DNA from: Zetaproteobacteria bacterium | GTDB taxonomy: Bacteria; Pseudomonadota; Zetaproteobacteria; Mariprofundales; Mariprofundaceae | Assembly (NCBI GenBank): GCA_002753275.1 | Contig: PEAA01000013.1 | Location: 1-44,535 of the forward strand | Direction: 5' to 3' | DNA length: 44,535 nt | In this document: positions 16,242 to 23,988 of the stretch, piece after piece | How positions within the stretch are numbered: the first letter of the stretch is position 1 | How the letters are laid out: each line of letters opens with the position of its first letter | Made by a program: the position numbers and the translations under genes | Notes under the pieces: generated by a model | Databases searched by the model: none | Seen by the model: only the letters and a program-made list of their open reading frames with translations | Told to the model about the DNA's origin: nothing

Positions 16242-16685
16242 TTAAGCACCTGTTGCAAATGCGGTGTATGTTGCGCTAACACCAGTTGCTGTTCCATCAC
16301 CTTGAACCAAGGTACAGCTTACACCCGCCGTCGTTAATGCAGAATCTGTAACAATATAATAGGCACCTTGAACAGTCGTTGCAGGCAAAGCTCCAGCTGT
16401 AATGGTAATCGCAGGAGAGAGCAAAGCTCCAATACCTGAACATTTTGCCGTTGCTGCGGATAATGCCGTACATTTACCCGCGGTCGTGACACCACCCACA
16501 GCCAAACATCCAGCAAAGTTCAATGCGCTGGCAGCACTCAATGCACCAGCGATCCCTTCAACACTGGCCTGATTCGCCTCATTCTTTAAATCCACATACT
16601 TCGGTAGTGCCGTGGCTGCCAAAAGCCCGATCAACACCATCACCACAACCAACTCAATTAAAGTAAAGCCACTTTCCCTTTTCAT
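16242..16685 (-). CDS. mshA: MSHA major pilin
   Basis: A 147-residue prepilin with leader MKRESG and mature N-terminus FTLIELVVVMVLIGLL, matching MshA closely (Glu at mature position 5 for methylation and assembly). The helix continues to 'ALPKYVDLKNEANQASVEGIAGAL', also typical of MshA, followed by a Ala/Thr/Gly-rich globular domain with four Cys (likely two disulfides). AGGA about eight bases before the ATG supports the start. It is the first gene of the cluster and has its own terminator, in keeping with high expression. It needs a prepilin peptidase not present in this window. Confidence 0.95.
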   Translation of the reverse strand: MKRESGFTLIELVVVMVLIGLLAATALPKYVDLKNEANQASVEGIAGALSAASALNFAGCLAVGGVTTAGKCTALSAATAKCSGIGALLSPAITITAGALPATTVQGAYYIVTDSALTTAGVSCTLVQGDGTATGVSATYTAFATGA

Positions 16686-17050
16686 ACAATATTCCTAAAA
16701 CTACAAGTAATTCATCCACACAGATGATTTGATCACATCGCCAACTCAAAACTTATCACTTCAATGTGTCAAGAAAACCTACAAACAATACCACAACAAA
16801 TAACCCTTCAGAAGCTTCGCTGAACTTTCCAATGCAGAAATTATCAAAAGCCGCATACAATCGAGTATAGCATGCCATTCATACGCCATGTAGGGTACGC
16901 CATTATGAAAAAAGCAATCGTCCAAAAAGAGTTCCATAAGCCATTGCAAAAAAACACACCCACAAGAGCATCGGTTAAAATTAAAAAATATTCTGGGTTA
17001 GATATAGAAGAAACGCGTCAACAAACGCATAGAAATCCAATGAGTTTTCT
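16686..17050. other. Intergenic region upstream of mshA
   Basis: These 365 bp between mshA and tRNA-Ala hold no convincing gene. Minus-strand candidates for the mshA promoter are an extended -10 TGCTATACT (TATACT at 16864-16869), without a good -35, and a lone TTGACA (16767-16772) without a good -10. An imperfect inverted repeat TTCAG/CTGAA spans 16807-16824. I found no sigma-54 GG/GC element. No terminator is evident after tRNA-Ala, so part of mshA transcription could begin at the tRNA promoter. Confidence 0.4.
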
Positions 17051-17126
<76 letters not shown>

Positions 17127-17144
17127 ACGACCAAAACGGGGCGG

Positions 17145-17173
17145 ATTTAGCCATGCCTTTACCATTCTGTCAA
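17145..17173 (-). promoter_or_regulatory. Sigma-70 promoter for tRNA-Ala
   Basis: On the minus strand TTGACA (17168-17173) and CTAAAT (17145-17150) are separated by 17 bp. A GC-rich discriminator (CCGCCCCG) follows, as is common at stable-RNA promoters. The start point would fall about 12 nt before the tRNA. It lies within the short divergent gap to trpE. Confidence 0.65.
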
Positions 17174-17198
17174 TATCAAGCACACACTGCGAGAATTT

Positions 17199-18665
17199 AT
17201 GCCATCAAATAAGCAAGCCAATGCCTCTCCAAACATGCGTCTTTTTAAGCGAACCCTCTCTGCCGATTGTGAAACTCCTGTCTCGATCTTTTCAAACCTG
17301 CGTGACAAAGATGGGCAATGCTTTCTCTTTGAATCAGCAGAAGGGGGGGAACACTGGGGACGATACAGCATCATCGGATTTTCACCGTCAGAAACCGTCA
17401 CAGAGCAACAACAAATGCTCATCACAGAACGAGAAGATGGACGCCGTTTGGAGCAGGCAGGTGGCAATATTTTAGAGTGGATTCGCAGCCAAGCCATAGA
17501 AAGCAGCCCCGTTGAAAATCATGATGACCTCCCCTTCACTGGGGGTGCAGTTGGATATTTCACCTACAACATTATCCACCGTTTTGAGCCGTGCCTCCCC
17601 ATACAACAAACCGATGCGCCCATTGCAGCCTTCATGCTTATCGACACCTTCATTGTCATGGACAACTTGCGCGGTGTCATTCACATCTGTGTTGTAAGCC
17701 ACGATGAGCATCGCGTCACAGAACGCTTAGATGCCATTGAAAGCAAACTTAACAATGCCAAGCAACACCCTGAACCGATGCGATTGGATTTAAAGGTGCA
17801 CGATCTCGCAGAGACCGATCTCACTGCCCATACTTCGCCAGAAAAATTTCATGCAATGGTTGCAAAAGCCAAAGAGTACATCTTGGCTGGAGATATTTTC
17901 CAAGTGGTGCTTTCACAACAATTTTCAACGCCGTTGCAGTGCGACCCGCTGCTCATTTATCGCGCTGTCCGTCATATCAACCCATCCCCATACCTCTTTT
18001 ACATGCATATTGGCGATACAATTTTAATTGGTTCCTCCCCTGAAATTTTGGTTCGTAAAGAGAAAAACCGCGCCATCGTTCGGCCCATTGCCGGCACAAG
18101 GCCACGAGGCAAGAGCCTCCATGAAGACCTAGCCCTAGAAAAAGAGCTCCTTGCTGATGAGAAAGAGCGTGCAGAGCATGTGATGTTGGTTGATCTGGGC
18201 CGCAATGATTTGGGGCGCGTTTGTAACTATGGCTCCGTCCATCTCAAGGAGAGTATGACCATCGAGCGTTATTCGCATGTCATGCACATTGTTTCACAGG
18301 TCGAGGGACAATTGCGCGATGATGTTGATGCCCTTGATCTGCTTGCAGCCACATTCCCCGCAGGCACCGTATCGGGGGCCCCAAAAGTCCGTGCAATGCA
18401 AATCATTGACGAATTAGAAACCGATCGTCCACGCGGAGCGTATGCCGGCTGCATCGGCTATATCTCATTTGGGGGTGAATTTATGGACACAGCGATTACC
18501 ATCCGCACAGCCATCATTCGTGACAATACCATTTTCGCGCAGGCGGGTGCGGGCATTGTTGCCGACTCCATTGCTGAAAATGAACAGCAAGAGTGTGTAA
18601 ACAAAGCCTCCGCTATTGTGCGTGCTGTATGTTTAGCCACAACCCAACAGGATAGAAACAGATGA
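17199..18665 (+). CDS. trpE: Anthranilate synthase component I
   Basis: A 488-residue protein that makes anthranilate from chorismate using ammonia delivered by TrpG. Chorismate-binding signatures are present: 'PIAGTRPRG', '[10 protein letters not shown]', '[19 protein letters not shown]' and the closing '[10 protein letters not shown]'. The N-terminal '[16 protein letters not shown]' corresponds to the Trp feedback-binding region (LLES in many homologues). ATG at 17199 is preceded by GCGAGAA; ATG at 17235 is an alternative. trpG overlaps by four bases. Only about 70 bp separate trpE from the divergent tRNA-Ala. I see no leader peptide with Trp codons or attenuator there. Confidence 0.96.
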   Translation: MPSNKQANASPNMRLFKRTLSADCETPVSIFSNLRDKDGQCFLFESAEGGEHWGRYSIIGFSPSETVTEQQQMLITEREDGRRLEQAGGNILEWIRSQAIESSPVENHDDLPFTGGAVGYFTYNIIHRFEPCLPIQQTDAPIAAFMLIDTFIVMDNLRGVIHICVVSHDEHRVTERLDAIESKLNNAKQHPEPMRLDLKVHDLAETDLTAHTSPEKFHAMVAKAKEYILAGDIFQVVLSQQFSTPLQCDPLLIYRAVRHINPSPYLFYMHIGDTILIGSSPEILVRKEKNRAIVRPIAGTRPRGKSLHEDLALEKELLADEKERAEHVMLVDLGRNDLGRVCNYGSVHLKESMTIERYSHVMHIVSQVEGQLRDDVDALDLLAATFPAGTVSGAPKVRAMQIIDELETDRPRGAYAGCIGYISFGGEFMDTAITIRTAIIRDNTIFAQAGAGIVADSIAENEQQECVNKASAIVRAVCLATTQQDRNR

Positions 18666-19228
18666 CCACTTTAGTGATTGATAACTACGATTCGTTCACC
18701 TTTAACCTGGTGCAATACTTAGGCGAACTCGGTGACCACCCACGGGTGTTCCGCAATGATGCCATCACACTGGATGAAATTTCCACCATGAATCCATCGC
18801 ATATTTTAATTTCACCAGGCCCTTGCACCCCCCATGAAGCAGGGATCTCAAAAGCCGTCATCGAACATTTTTCTGGAGAAATCCCCATTCTTGGCGTCTG
18901 CCTAGGTCATCAAGCTATTGGGGAGGTTTTTGGCGCGAAAGTGGTGCGTGCACCCAAACTGATGCATGGAAAAACAAGCCTAATCAACCATGAAGGCGAA
19001 AGCATTTTCAAATCGCTCCCCTCCCCTTTTACCGCAACCCGTTACCACTCCCTTATTGTTGAAGATCTCCCTCAATGCTTAAAGGCAACAGCATGGACTG
19101 CTGAGGGTGAACTGATGGGCTTGTGCCACAGAGAGCACCCCACGCACGGTGTGCAATTTCACCCCGAATCAATACTGACAGAACATGGGCATCAAATGTT
19201 ACAAAACTTTCTGGACATGCGTGCATGA
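18662..19228 (+). CDS. trpG: Anthranilate synthase component II, glutamine amidotransferase
   Basis: A 188-residue class I glutamine amidotransferase supplying ammonia to TrpE. The catalytic Cys80 lies in '[15 protein letters not shown]', and the His/Glu of the triad lie in '[10 protein letters not shown]'. The oxyanion motif 'SPGPCTP' is at 51-57. In many bacteria the same subunit also serves PabB, so dual folate/Trp use is possible. The ATG overlaps the trpE stop (ATGA), and its stop overlaps trpD (ATGA), giving tight stoichiometric coupling. Confidence 0.95.
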   Translation: MTTLVIDNYDSFTFNLVQYLGELGDHPRVFRNDAITLDEISTMNPSHILISPGPCTPHEAGISKAVIEHFSGEIPILGVCLGHQAIGEVFGAKVVRAPKLMHGKTSLINHEGESIFKSLPSPFTATRYHSLIVEDLPQCLKATAWTAEGELMGLCHREHPTHGVQFHPESILTEHGHQMLQNFLDMRA

Positions 19229-20253
19229 ACTCTTCCATCATCCAACACGCCATTAAAATGATTCAAAGGGGAACGCTCCCTAACGAAGCAGAAGCTGAAC
19301 AAGTGTTTACCACCATCATGGAAGGTCGCGCAACACAAGCACAGATTGGTGCCTTACTTATGGGACTATCCATTCGCGGTGAGACGCCCGAAGTGGTCGC
19401 CGGCGCAGCCCGCGCTATGCGATCGGCTGCTATGGTCATTCGTCCACAAAGCTCATCCTTATTGGATACTTGTGGAACAGGTGGTGATGGTGCAAACACC
19501 TTCAACATCTCCACTGCCGTTGCCCTTGTGGTGGCCGCATGTGGTCAAAAAGTCGCCAAACATGGCAACCGTGCGATATCTTCCAAATCTGGAAGCGCAG
19601 ATATCCTCGAAGCCTTGGGCGTGCGCCTTACATTAACACCTGAACAGGTATCTGACTGTATCGATCAAGTAGGCATCGGTTTTTTATTTGCGCCAGGCCA
19701 TCACCCCGCCATGAAACATGCCGCAGCGCCGAGACGCGAACTGGGTATTCGCTCCGTTTTCAACCTACTGGGCCCCCTCACCAACCCTGCCCATGCACAA
19801 TATCAAATTTTAGGTGTCTATGCGCAGGATCGACTCGAACTTGTCGCCAAAGCCCTGCAAAAACTGGGCACCCAGCGTGCGCTGATTGTCCATGGACGCG
19901 ATGGGCTAGATGAGATTACCACTACCGATATCACCGATGCCATCCTGGTCGAGGGTGATCACCCTTTACAAAAATTTGAAATTGATCCTGCAGCCTTTGG
20001 TATCCCCTATGCTACGCCCCATGCCTTAATGGGCGGTGACGCTCCGTTCAATGCCGCGATTCTTCGTCACATTTTTGCGGGGCAGCAAGGCGCCGCCCGT
20101 GATATTATTTTATTGAATGCAGGCGCCGCCCTGTGGCTTACACAAACCGTTGAAAATATTTCAGCCGGCATTGTCATGGCGGCAAATGCCATTGATCAAG
20201 GTGCAGTGCAACGCAAGTTACAAGCACTTATTCAATTTACGGAGCATCTATGA
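19225..20253 (+). CDS. trpD: Anthranilate phosphoribosyltransferase
   Basis: A 342-residue enzyme transferring phosphoribose from PRPP to anthranilate. Diagnostic motifs: '[15 protein letters not shown]' (PRPP/Mg binding), '[21 protein letters not shown]' type anthranilate region and '[19 protein letters not shown]'. The open frame begins upstream at 19123, but ATG at 19225 forms an ATGA overlap with trpG and starts at the conserved N-terminal helix, so it is preferred. It is the third gene of the trpEGDC operon. Confidence 0.96.
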   Translation: MNSSIIQHAIKMIQRGTLPNEAEAEQVFTTIMEGRATQAQIGALLMGLSIRGETPEVVAGAARAMRSAAMVIRPQSSSLLDTCGTGGDGANTFNISTAVALVVAACGQKVAKHGNRAISSKSGSADILEALGVRLTLTPEQVSDCIDQVGIGFLFAPGHHPAMKHAAAPRRELGIRSVFNLLGPLTNPAHAQYQILGVYAQDRLELVAKALQKLGTQRALIVHGRDGLDEITTTDITDAILVEGDHPLQKFEIDPAAFGIPYATPHALMGGDAPFNAAILRHIFAGQQGAARDIILLNAGAALWLTQTVENISAGIVMAANAIDQGAVQRKLQALIQFTEHL

Positions 20254-21038
20254 GTTCAATTCTCGATGAAATTGGTCACTATAAAAAGTCTTGGGTGCGC
20301 AGTTGTAAACAACAAGTCAATGAGCAGAGCCTGATTGATGCTGGAAAATATTATCAACCCCTTGGGTTTTCAGCAGCGCTAAGTCAGCGTATTCAAGCCA
20401 AACAAAATGCTGTCATTGCTGAGATCAAAAAGGCATCCCCTTCCAAAGGGATCATTCGAGAAGATTTTTCCCCCGTAACAATCGGACAACAATACCAAGA
20501 GGCGGGAGCATGCTGCCTGTCGATTTTAACAGATGTACAGTACTTTCAAGGTGCCGATCAATTTGTTCGCGATGTACGCAAGCATGTTTCCATCCCAATT
20601 TTAAGGAAAGAGTTCATCATTGATCCTTATCAAATTCTTGAAGCGCGCGCCATGGGCGCCGATGCGATTTTATTGATTCTTGCCATGCTCGATAACCATC
20701 AACTGCAAGATCTCGCAGAAACGGCAAACAGTTTAGAGCTGACCATTCTTCCCGAAGTGCACAACCGCTATGAACTTGATCGCACATTAGAATATCTCAA
20801 CACAGAACTCATTGGCATCAATAACCGCGACCTGCATACCTTTAGCACCCATTTAAGCTGCACGACCGATCTTCTTCCTCATGTGCCAGGTGATCGAACC
20901 GTGATTACAGAGTCAGGAATTGCAATATACGAGGATATAAAAACAATGAATAATGCAGGAGTATATGGATTTTTAGTGGGAGAATCGCTAATGAGGCAAG
21001 CGCATCCTGGAGATGCGCTCAAAAAACTAATAGGTTAA
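20250..21038 (+). CDS. trpC: Indole-3-glycerol phosphate synthase
   Basis: A monofunctional TIM-barrel enzyme of 262 residues (no TrpF fusion) closing the indole ring of CdRP. Motifs are 'VIAEIKKASPSKGII' (strand 1 with catalytic Lys), 'LTDVQYFQGA', 'PILRKEFIIDPYQI', 'IGINNRDLHTF' and 'VITESGI'. It overlaps trpD as ATGA and is the last gene of the operon. TrpF and TrpAB are not in the window. The stop lies 12 bp from the convergent BamC-like gene. Confidence 0.96.
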   Translation: MSSILDEIGHYKKSWVRSCKQQVNEQSLIDAGKYYQPLGFSAALSQRIQAKQNAVIAEIKKASPSKGIIREDFSPVTIGQQYQEAGACCLSILTDVQYFQGADQFVRDVRKHVSIPILRKEFIIDPYQILEARAMGADAILLILAMLDNHQLQDLAETANSLELTILPEVHNRYELDRTLEYLNTELIGINNRDLHTFSTHLSCTTDLLPHVPGDRTVITESGIAIYEDIKTMNNAGVYGFLVGESLMRQAHPGDALKKLIG

Positions 21039-21050
21039 AATCAACTCGAT

Positions 21051-21740
21051 TTAAGAAGCATGAGCAGCGGCTAGCTGCTCTTCTGTTGCCTGAAACATCT
21101 CATTGCTCACTTTACGCTTAATGGGGCGGTTAACCCAATGGCTGCTGATAAATGCTTGTCCAATGGTGCGAATTTCAAGTTGGGTTTTTGTTTCTCCAGC
21201 CTGAGTGGTCAAACGAAGGACACGAACGACAAAACGGTAGCGGGTTCCACGCACACCATCACCAAACAATCCACTCATCGCCGCACCGATACCGGCGTTA
21301 GGATTATTGGCATTATCACGAATCCAGTCGGTAGTGATCGTACCGCTAGGAGAATCCACACTTTGCACGGGCAAATTCAATGCTGTCATCGCATCAACAA
21401 CGCTGGAGAAAACCACTGCAACCGACTGATCATAAACCCTAGCATCAAGAGAAACGGCTGTGCCGGCAACAGCATTTTTATCATCTGAATGAATGACACT
21501 TGCAGGCGTTGAGACAGGTTTCGTAGAAATCTCATTCGCCATAGGTACTTCAACTTGACCACGCAATTCTGGGGGAACATCCAATGCTGGACGAGAAGGT
21601 GCAGCCGATTCTTCCGCACGAGACTGAACACTTTGCTTTGCGGGCTCTGTTTCCCACATCTGAATCCATGGTTTATCACCCGAACATGAAGACAACCACA
21701 CCATCGCCAATAGAGACAACATTAGATATTTATAATTCAA
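21051..21740 (-). CDS. BamC-like outer-membrane lipoprotein
   Basis: From TTG at 21740 (GGGGTGA six bases upstream) the protein is 229 residues; another TTG at 21755 and the first ATG at 21722 are alternatives. The signal ends LSSC, so Cys19 would be lipidated. A disordered Pro/Glu-rich segment with 'DVPPELRGQ', reminiscent of the BamC N-terminal lasso, leads into a helix-grip-like domain ('AVVFSSVVDAMTALNLPVQSVD', 'GTITTDWI', 'YRFVVRVLRL'). This suggests a role in beta-barrel assembly. The match is by layout rather than strong identity, and only one grip domain is evident. It follows the SRP RNA gene on the same strand. Confidence 0.6.
   Translation of the reverse strand: MNYKYLMLSLLAMVWLSSCSGDKPWIQMWETEPAKQSVQSRAEESAAPSRPALDVPPELRGQVEVPMANEISTKPVSTPASVIHSDDKNAVAGTAVSLDARVYDQSVAVVFSSVVDAMTALNLPVQSVDSPSGTITTDWIRDNANNPNAGIGAAMSGLFGDGVRGTRYRFVVRVLRLTTQAGETKTQLEIRTIGQAFISSHWVNRPIKRKVSNEMFQATEEQLAAAHAS
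21062..21080 (+). terminator. Hairpin after trpC, possible weak terminator
   Basis: A perfect 7-bp GC-rich inverted repeat (GAGCAGC/GCTGCTC, 5-nt loop) lies 23 bp after the trpC stop and is followed on the plus strand by TTCTGTTG. The T-run is short, so termination would be weak. It also lies inside the 3' end of the convergent BamC-like gene, where it encodes Ala/Glu-rich codons and could be coincidental. Confidence 0.35.
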
Positions 21741-21760
21741 TGATTCACCCCACAATCTTT

Positions 21761-21783
21761 TTAACAGTTAAAAAAACGGCTAC
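21761..21783 (-). terminator. Terminator of the SRP RNA gene
   Basis: On the minus strand the closing arm of the SRP RNA stem (CGGCTCGGGTAGCCG) runs straight into seven T, the form of a Rho-independent stop. An A/T inverted repeat (TTTTTAAC/GTTAAAAA) follows immediately, before the BamC-like gene. Confidence 0.55.
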
Positions 21784-21888
21784 CCGAGCCGAACATATCC
21801 GTAACGCGCCTACCCCTGCTGCCGCTGCTTCCTTCCGGACCTGACGGGGTTCACAGGGCTCAACCGTACGGGGCCCGACCCGAGTAGC
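21779..21888 (-). ncRNA. ffs: Signal recognition particle 4.5S RNA
   Basis: The minus strand carries the highly conserved SRP domain IV sequence (GTCAGGTCCGGAAGGAAGCA, around 21825-21844), with its asymmetric loop and GGAA tetraloop. The ends CTACTCGGGTCG and CGGCTCGGGTAG pair along 12 positions allowing G-U. The resulting ~110-nt rod is the short bacterial form without an Alu domain. Ends are estimated from pairing and from a -10 box (TATGAT, 21896-21901) seven bases before the predicted 5' end. It lies between tRNA-Ser and the BamC-like gene. Confidence 0.95.
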
Positions 21889-21895
21889 ACTCGGG

Positions 21896-21918
21896 ATCAT
21901 AACGACGAATGCGTTATG
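21896..21918 (-). promoter_or_regulatory. ffs -10 element within an inverted repeat
   Basis: TATGAT at 21896-21901 (minus) would start transcription at about 21889, matching the structural 5' end of the SRP RNA; the -35 region is poor (T-rich). The box is partly embedded in a perfect 7-bp inverted repeat (CATAACG/CGTTATG, 21898-21918). In a read-through transcript from tRNA-Ser this would form a hairpin. Confidence 0.5.
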
Positions 21919-21924
21919 AAAAAC

Positions 21925-22014
21925 TGGCGGAGAAAGAGGGATTCGAACCCTCGGTACCCTTTCGAGTACACACGCTTTCCAGGCGTGCTCCTTCAACCAC
22001 TCAGACATCTCTCC
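21925..22014 (-). tRNA. tRNA-Ser (anticodon GGA)
   Basis: A 90-nt class II tRNA with a long variable arm (around GTACTCGAAAGGGTACC). Acceptor GGAGAGA pairs with TCTTTCTCC-side bases. Anticodon stem CACGC/GCGTG encloses CTGGAAA, giving anticodon GGA (Ser). The T arm is GGTTCGAATCC. Discriminator G and CCA are encoded. Confidence 0.95.
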
Positions 22015-22041
22015 AGAGTTCCAAGTTTAACAAGAGGGCGA

Positions 22042-22070
22042 AGCATACGCACACAGCGTTCCACACACAA
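22042..22070 (-). promoter_or_regulatory. Candidate promoter for tRNA-Ser (and possibly ffs)
   Basis: On the minus strand TTGTGT (22065-22070) and TATGCT (22042-22047) are spaced by exactly 17 bp and lie about 28 bp before the tRNA. The discriminator is GC-rich (TCGCCC). Confidence 0.5.
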
Positions 22071-22142
22071 GAAATGAATGTAATGGTTCGCCGTCAAGAC
22101 ATCTCACGCAAAGATTATCAACCACTTCTCCTATCCATATTG

Positions 22143-23837
22143 TTAACCCAGCATACTCTTAACACTGATCATAAGAAGAATGAATACAAAGGCAATCGCC
22201 ATTGACTGATTGCGATGAGCTTGGCGCTTAATAAGAATTTTAAGTGCCATAAAAAGAGGAATCGACTCCAGGCAGGCTAATTTAGCACCTGTCATTACGA
22301 ATGCAGGGGCTGAAATAATGGGCAAGACCATATAAGGAATAAACCAAGCAATAAAAATCATTAAAAACTCAAAACTTGAGGTTAAGAAAACTTCTCGGTA
22401 CCCTTTGAATTTAATTTTCAAAAATGCCCATAAAAACAGCACAACACCAAAAATGAGGCCGTAACGATTCAAGTGTATTTCATCTGGGTAATCTGAAATA
22501 TTCCAAGTATATAAAATCGAGAAACCACATAAGAAGAAAAGACCACTGACAATACTGGTTCGCTCATGGTGATCTTTCCATGGATATGCAGCCAGCATAA
22601 GCACAGCCAGTGCAATATTCAGATTGCCTAAATTTGAAGGGATAGAATCCGCAACCAGCAGCGGAATCACCAAACCAATGACAACAACATACGGAAAAAA
22701 ACGCATACTCAAGCCAAGCCAATGCACCCACTTTTTACGCACATCGCCAACATCGCCAACATCGCCAACATCGCCAACATCGCCAACATCGCCAACATCG
22801 CCAACATCGCCAATCAACGCCCTCTGTTTTTCATACCAATGAAGAACACCGTAAAACAGCATCGTCACCACCGCACCTGTAACGAGTTGAATACTCTCAT
22901 GCTCTTCTTGTATTACCATCGCAAGCACCCCCATGACAACCATCCAGCCATAGAGTATGGTCACCACGACAGGATGAGACAGCCCTGCCAACAATAGACG
23001 GTGATGCAAATGGGTTTTATCAGGACGGACCGGACTTTTCCCTTGCGCAATGCGGCGTAACATCACCCAAAGCGTATCCACAACGGGCATAGATAAAATC
23101 AATACAATGCTAATCGGCGCAACACTCGATCGATGTGTCGACACCAAAAGCAGACTGATGGTTGCCATTGAATAGCCAAGCATCAAACTACCCGTATCAC
23201 CCATGAATAATTTTGCAGGATAACTGTTAAATTTAAGGAATCCAAAAATTGCACCTGACAACGCCGCAATCACACTCAAACCTAACCACTCTTGCGAAAG
23301 TAGCGCCAATAAAGCTAAAAAGAAGCAGACCGTCAACGCGATACCAGCCGCTAAGCCATCAAGACCATCAGAAAGGTTGAGTGCATTAATCACACCAACA
23401 ATACATAGAATGGTAAACCCATAAGCGACGGGCAGAGGCAACAGAATGTTCCCTATGCTCAAAAGATCACCCAAATCAACAATCATTAACCCACTGACTT
23501 CAATAAAGACAATCGCCGCAACAAGTTGCGCAGCCATTTTAATCATAGGAGAAACACGATAAATATCATCAGCGATGCCAATAGATAAGATAACAAAAAG
23601 GCCTAAGCTGTACGCAAGAACAAAAGGTTCAAAGGGTAAAAAAAGTACAAGCCCTATAAAAAGCGCCAGTGCCATACCAATTCCACCCAAACGCGGCATC
23701 GTCTTAACATGAACACTGCGCCCCTCAGGTTGATCCAAGGCACCCAAATATTCAGCAAAATGAATCGATGCAGGCGTTAAAAAAAGCGAGAAAATCAAAA
23801 CGGTAAAGAAGAGTAAACCAATATCTTCAAACCCCAT
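22143..23837 (-). CDS. WecA/TagO-type undecaprenyl-phosphate glycosyl-1-phosphate transferase with extra C-terminal membrane module
   Basis: A 564-residue polytopic protein from ATG at 23837 (GGAGG four to five bases upstream; a start ten codons earlier is less likely). The first ~335 residues are a GT4-type polyprenyl-phosphate transferase: Asp pair D90-D91, 'NALNLSDGLDG' (151-161), 'MGDTGS' (212-217) and 'HLHHR' (276-280). These enzymes start polysaccharide or O-antigen synthesis by moving a GlcNAc-1-P-like sugar to the lipid carrier. Residues 343-366 are eight GDV tripeptides, followed by 'RKK' and about 195 residues with five to six hydrophobic segments of unknown function. Usual WecA length is about 350-370. 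No other polysaccharide genes are adjacent. Confidence 0.88.
   Translation of the reverse strand: MGFEDIGLLFFTVLIFSLFLTPASIHFAEYLGALDQPEGRSVHVKTMPRLGGIGMALALFIGLVLFLPFEPFVLAYSLGLFVILSIGIADDIYRVSPMIKMAAQLVAAIVFIEVSGLMIVDLGDLLSIGNILLPLPVAYGFTILCIVGVINALNLSDGLDGLAAGIALTVCFFLALLALLSQEWLGLSVIAALSGAIFGFLKFNSYPAKLFMGDTGSLMLGYSMATISLLLVSTHRSSVAPISIVLILSMPVVDTLWVMLRRIAQGKSPVRPDKTHLHHRLLLAGLSHPVVVTILYGWMVVMGVLAMVIQEEHESIQLVTGAVVTMLFYGVLHWYEKQRALIGDVGDVGDVGDVGDVGDVGDVGDVRKKWVHWLGLSMRFFPYVVVIGLVIPLLVADSIPSNLGNLNIALAVLMLAAYPWKDHHERTSIVSGLFFLCGFSILYTWNISDYPDEIHLNRYGLIFGVVLFLWAFLKIKFKGYREVFLTSSFEFLMIFIAWFIPYMVLPIISAPAFVMTGAKLACLESIPLFMALKILIKRQAHRNQSMAIAFVFILLMISVKSMLG
22741..22812. repeat. Perfect 9-bp minisatellite, eight copies
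   Basis: Eight identical copies of ACATCGCCA (plus strand) run without interruption. They lie in frame in the WecA-like gene and encode (GDV)8. Because the unit is a multiple of three, copy-number changes alter linker length without a frameshift. Confidence 0.97.
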
Positions 23838-23988
23838 GACCCCTCCGTAAATTTTTGTAAAAAACAATCAAGTTATGCGCGCATGATGCTTGCTTTAATG
23901 AAAAAGTCACGGAGCAATTGCAATAAACCTCTCACCTTTACAGCACGATAAAAAAATCAATGCCCCGAGCACAATATTTCTATTCACA

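Noticed and set aside
16690-16870. Sigma-54 promoter for mshA
   Set aside because: No GG-N10-GC arrangement resembling TGGCAC-N5-TTGC was found on the minus strand.
17127-17198. trp leader peptide and attenuator, or TRAP/T-box element
   Set aside because: The gap is about 70 bp, contains no run of TGG codons and no terminator hairpin before trpE.
22722-22997. Plus-strand frame with repeated Ile-Ala-Asn tripeptides
   Set aside because: It is only the antisense reading of the GDV minisatellite in the WecA-like gene.
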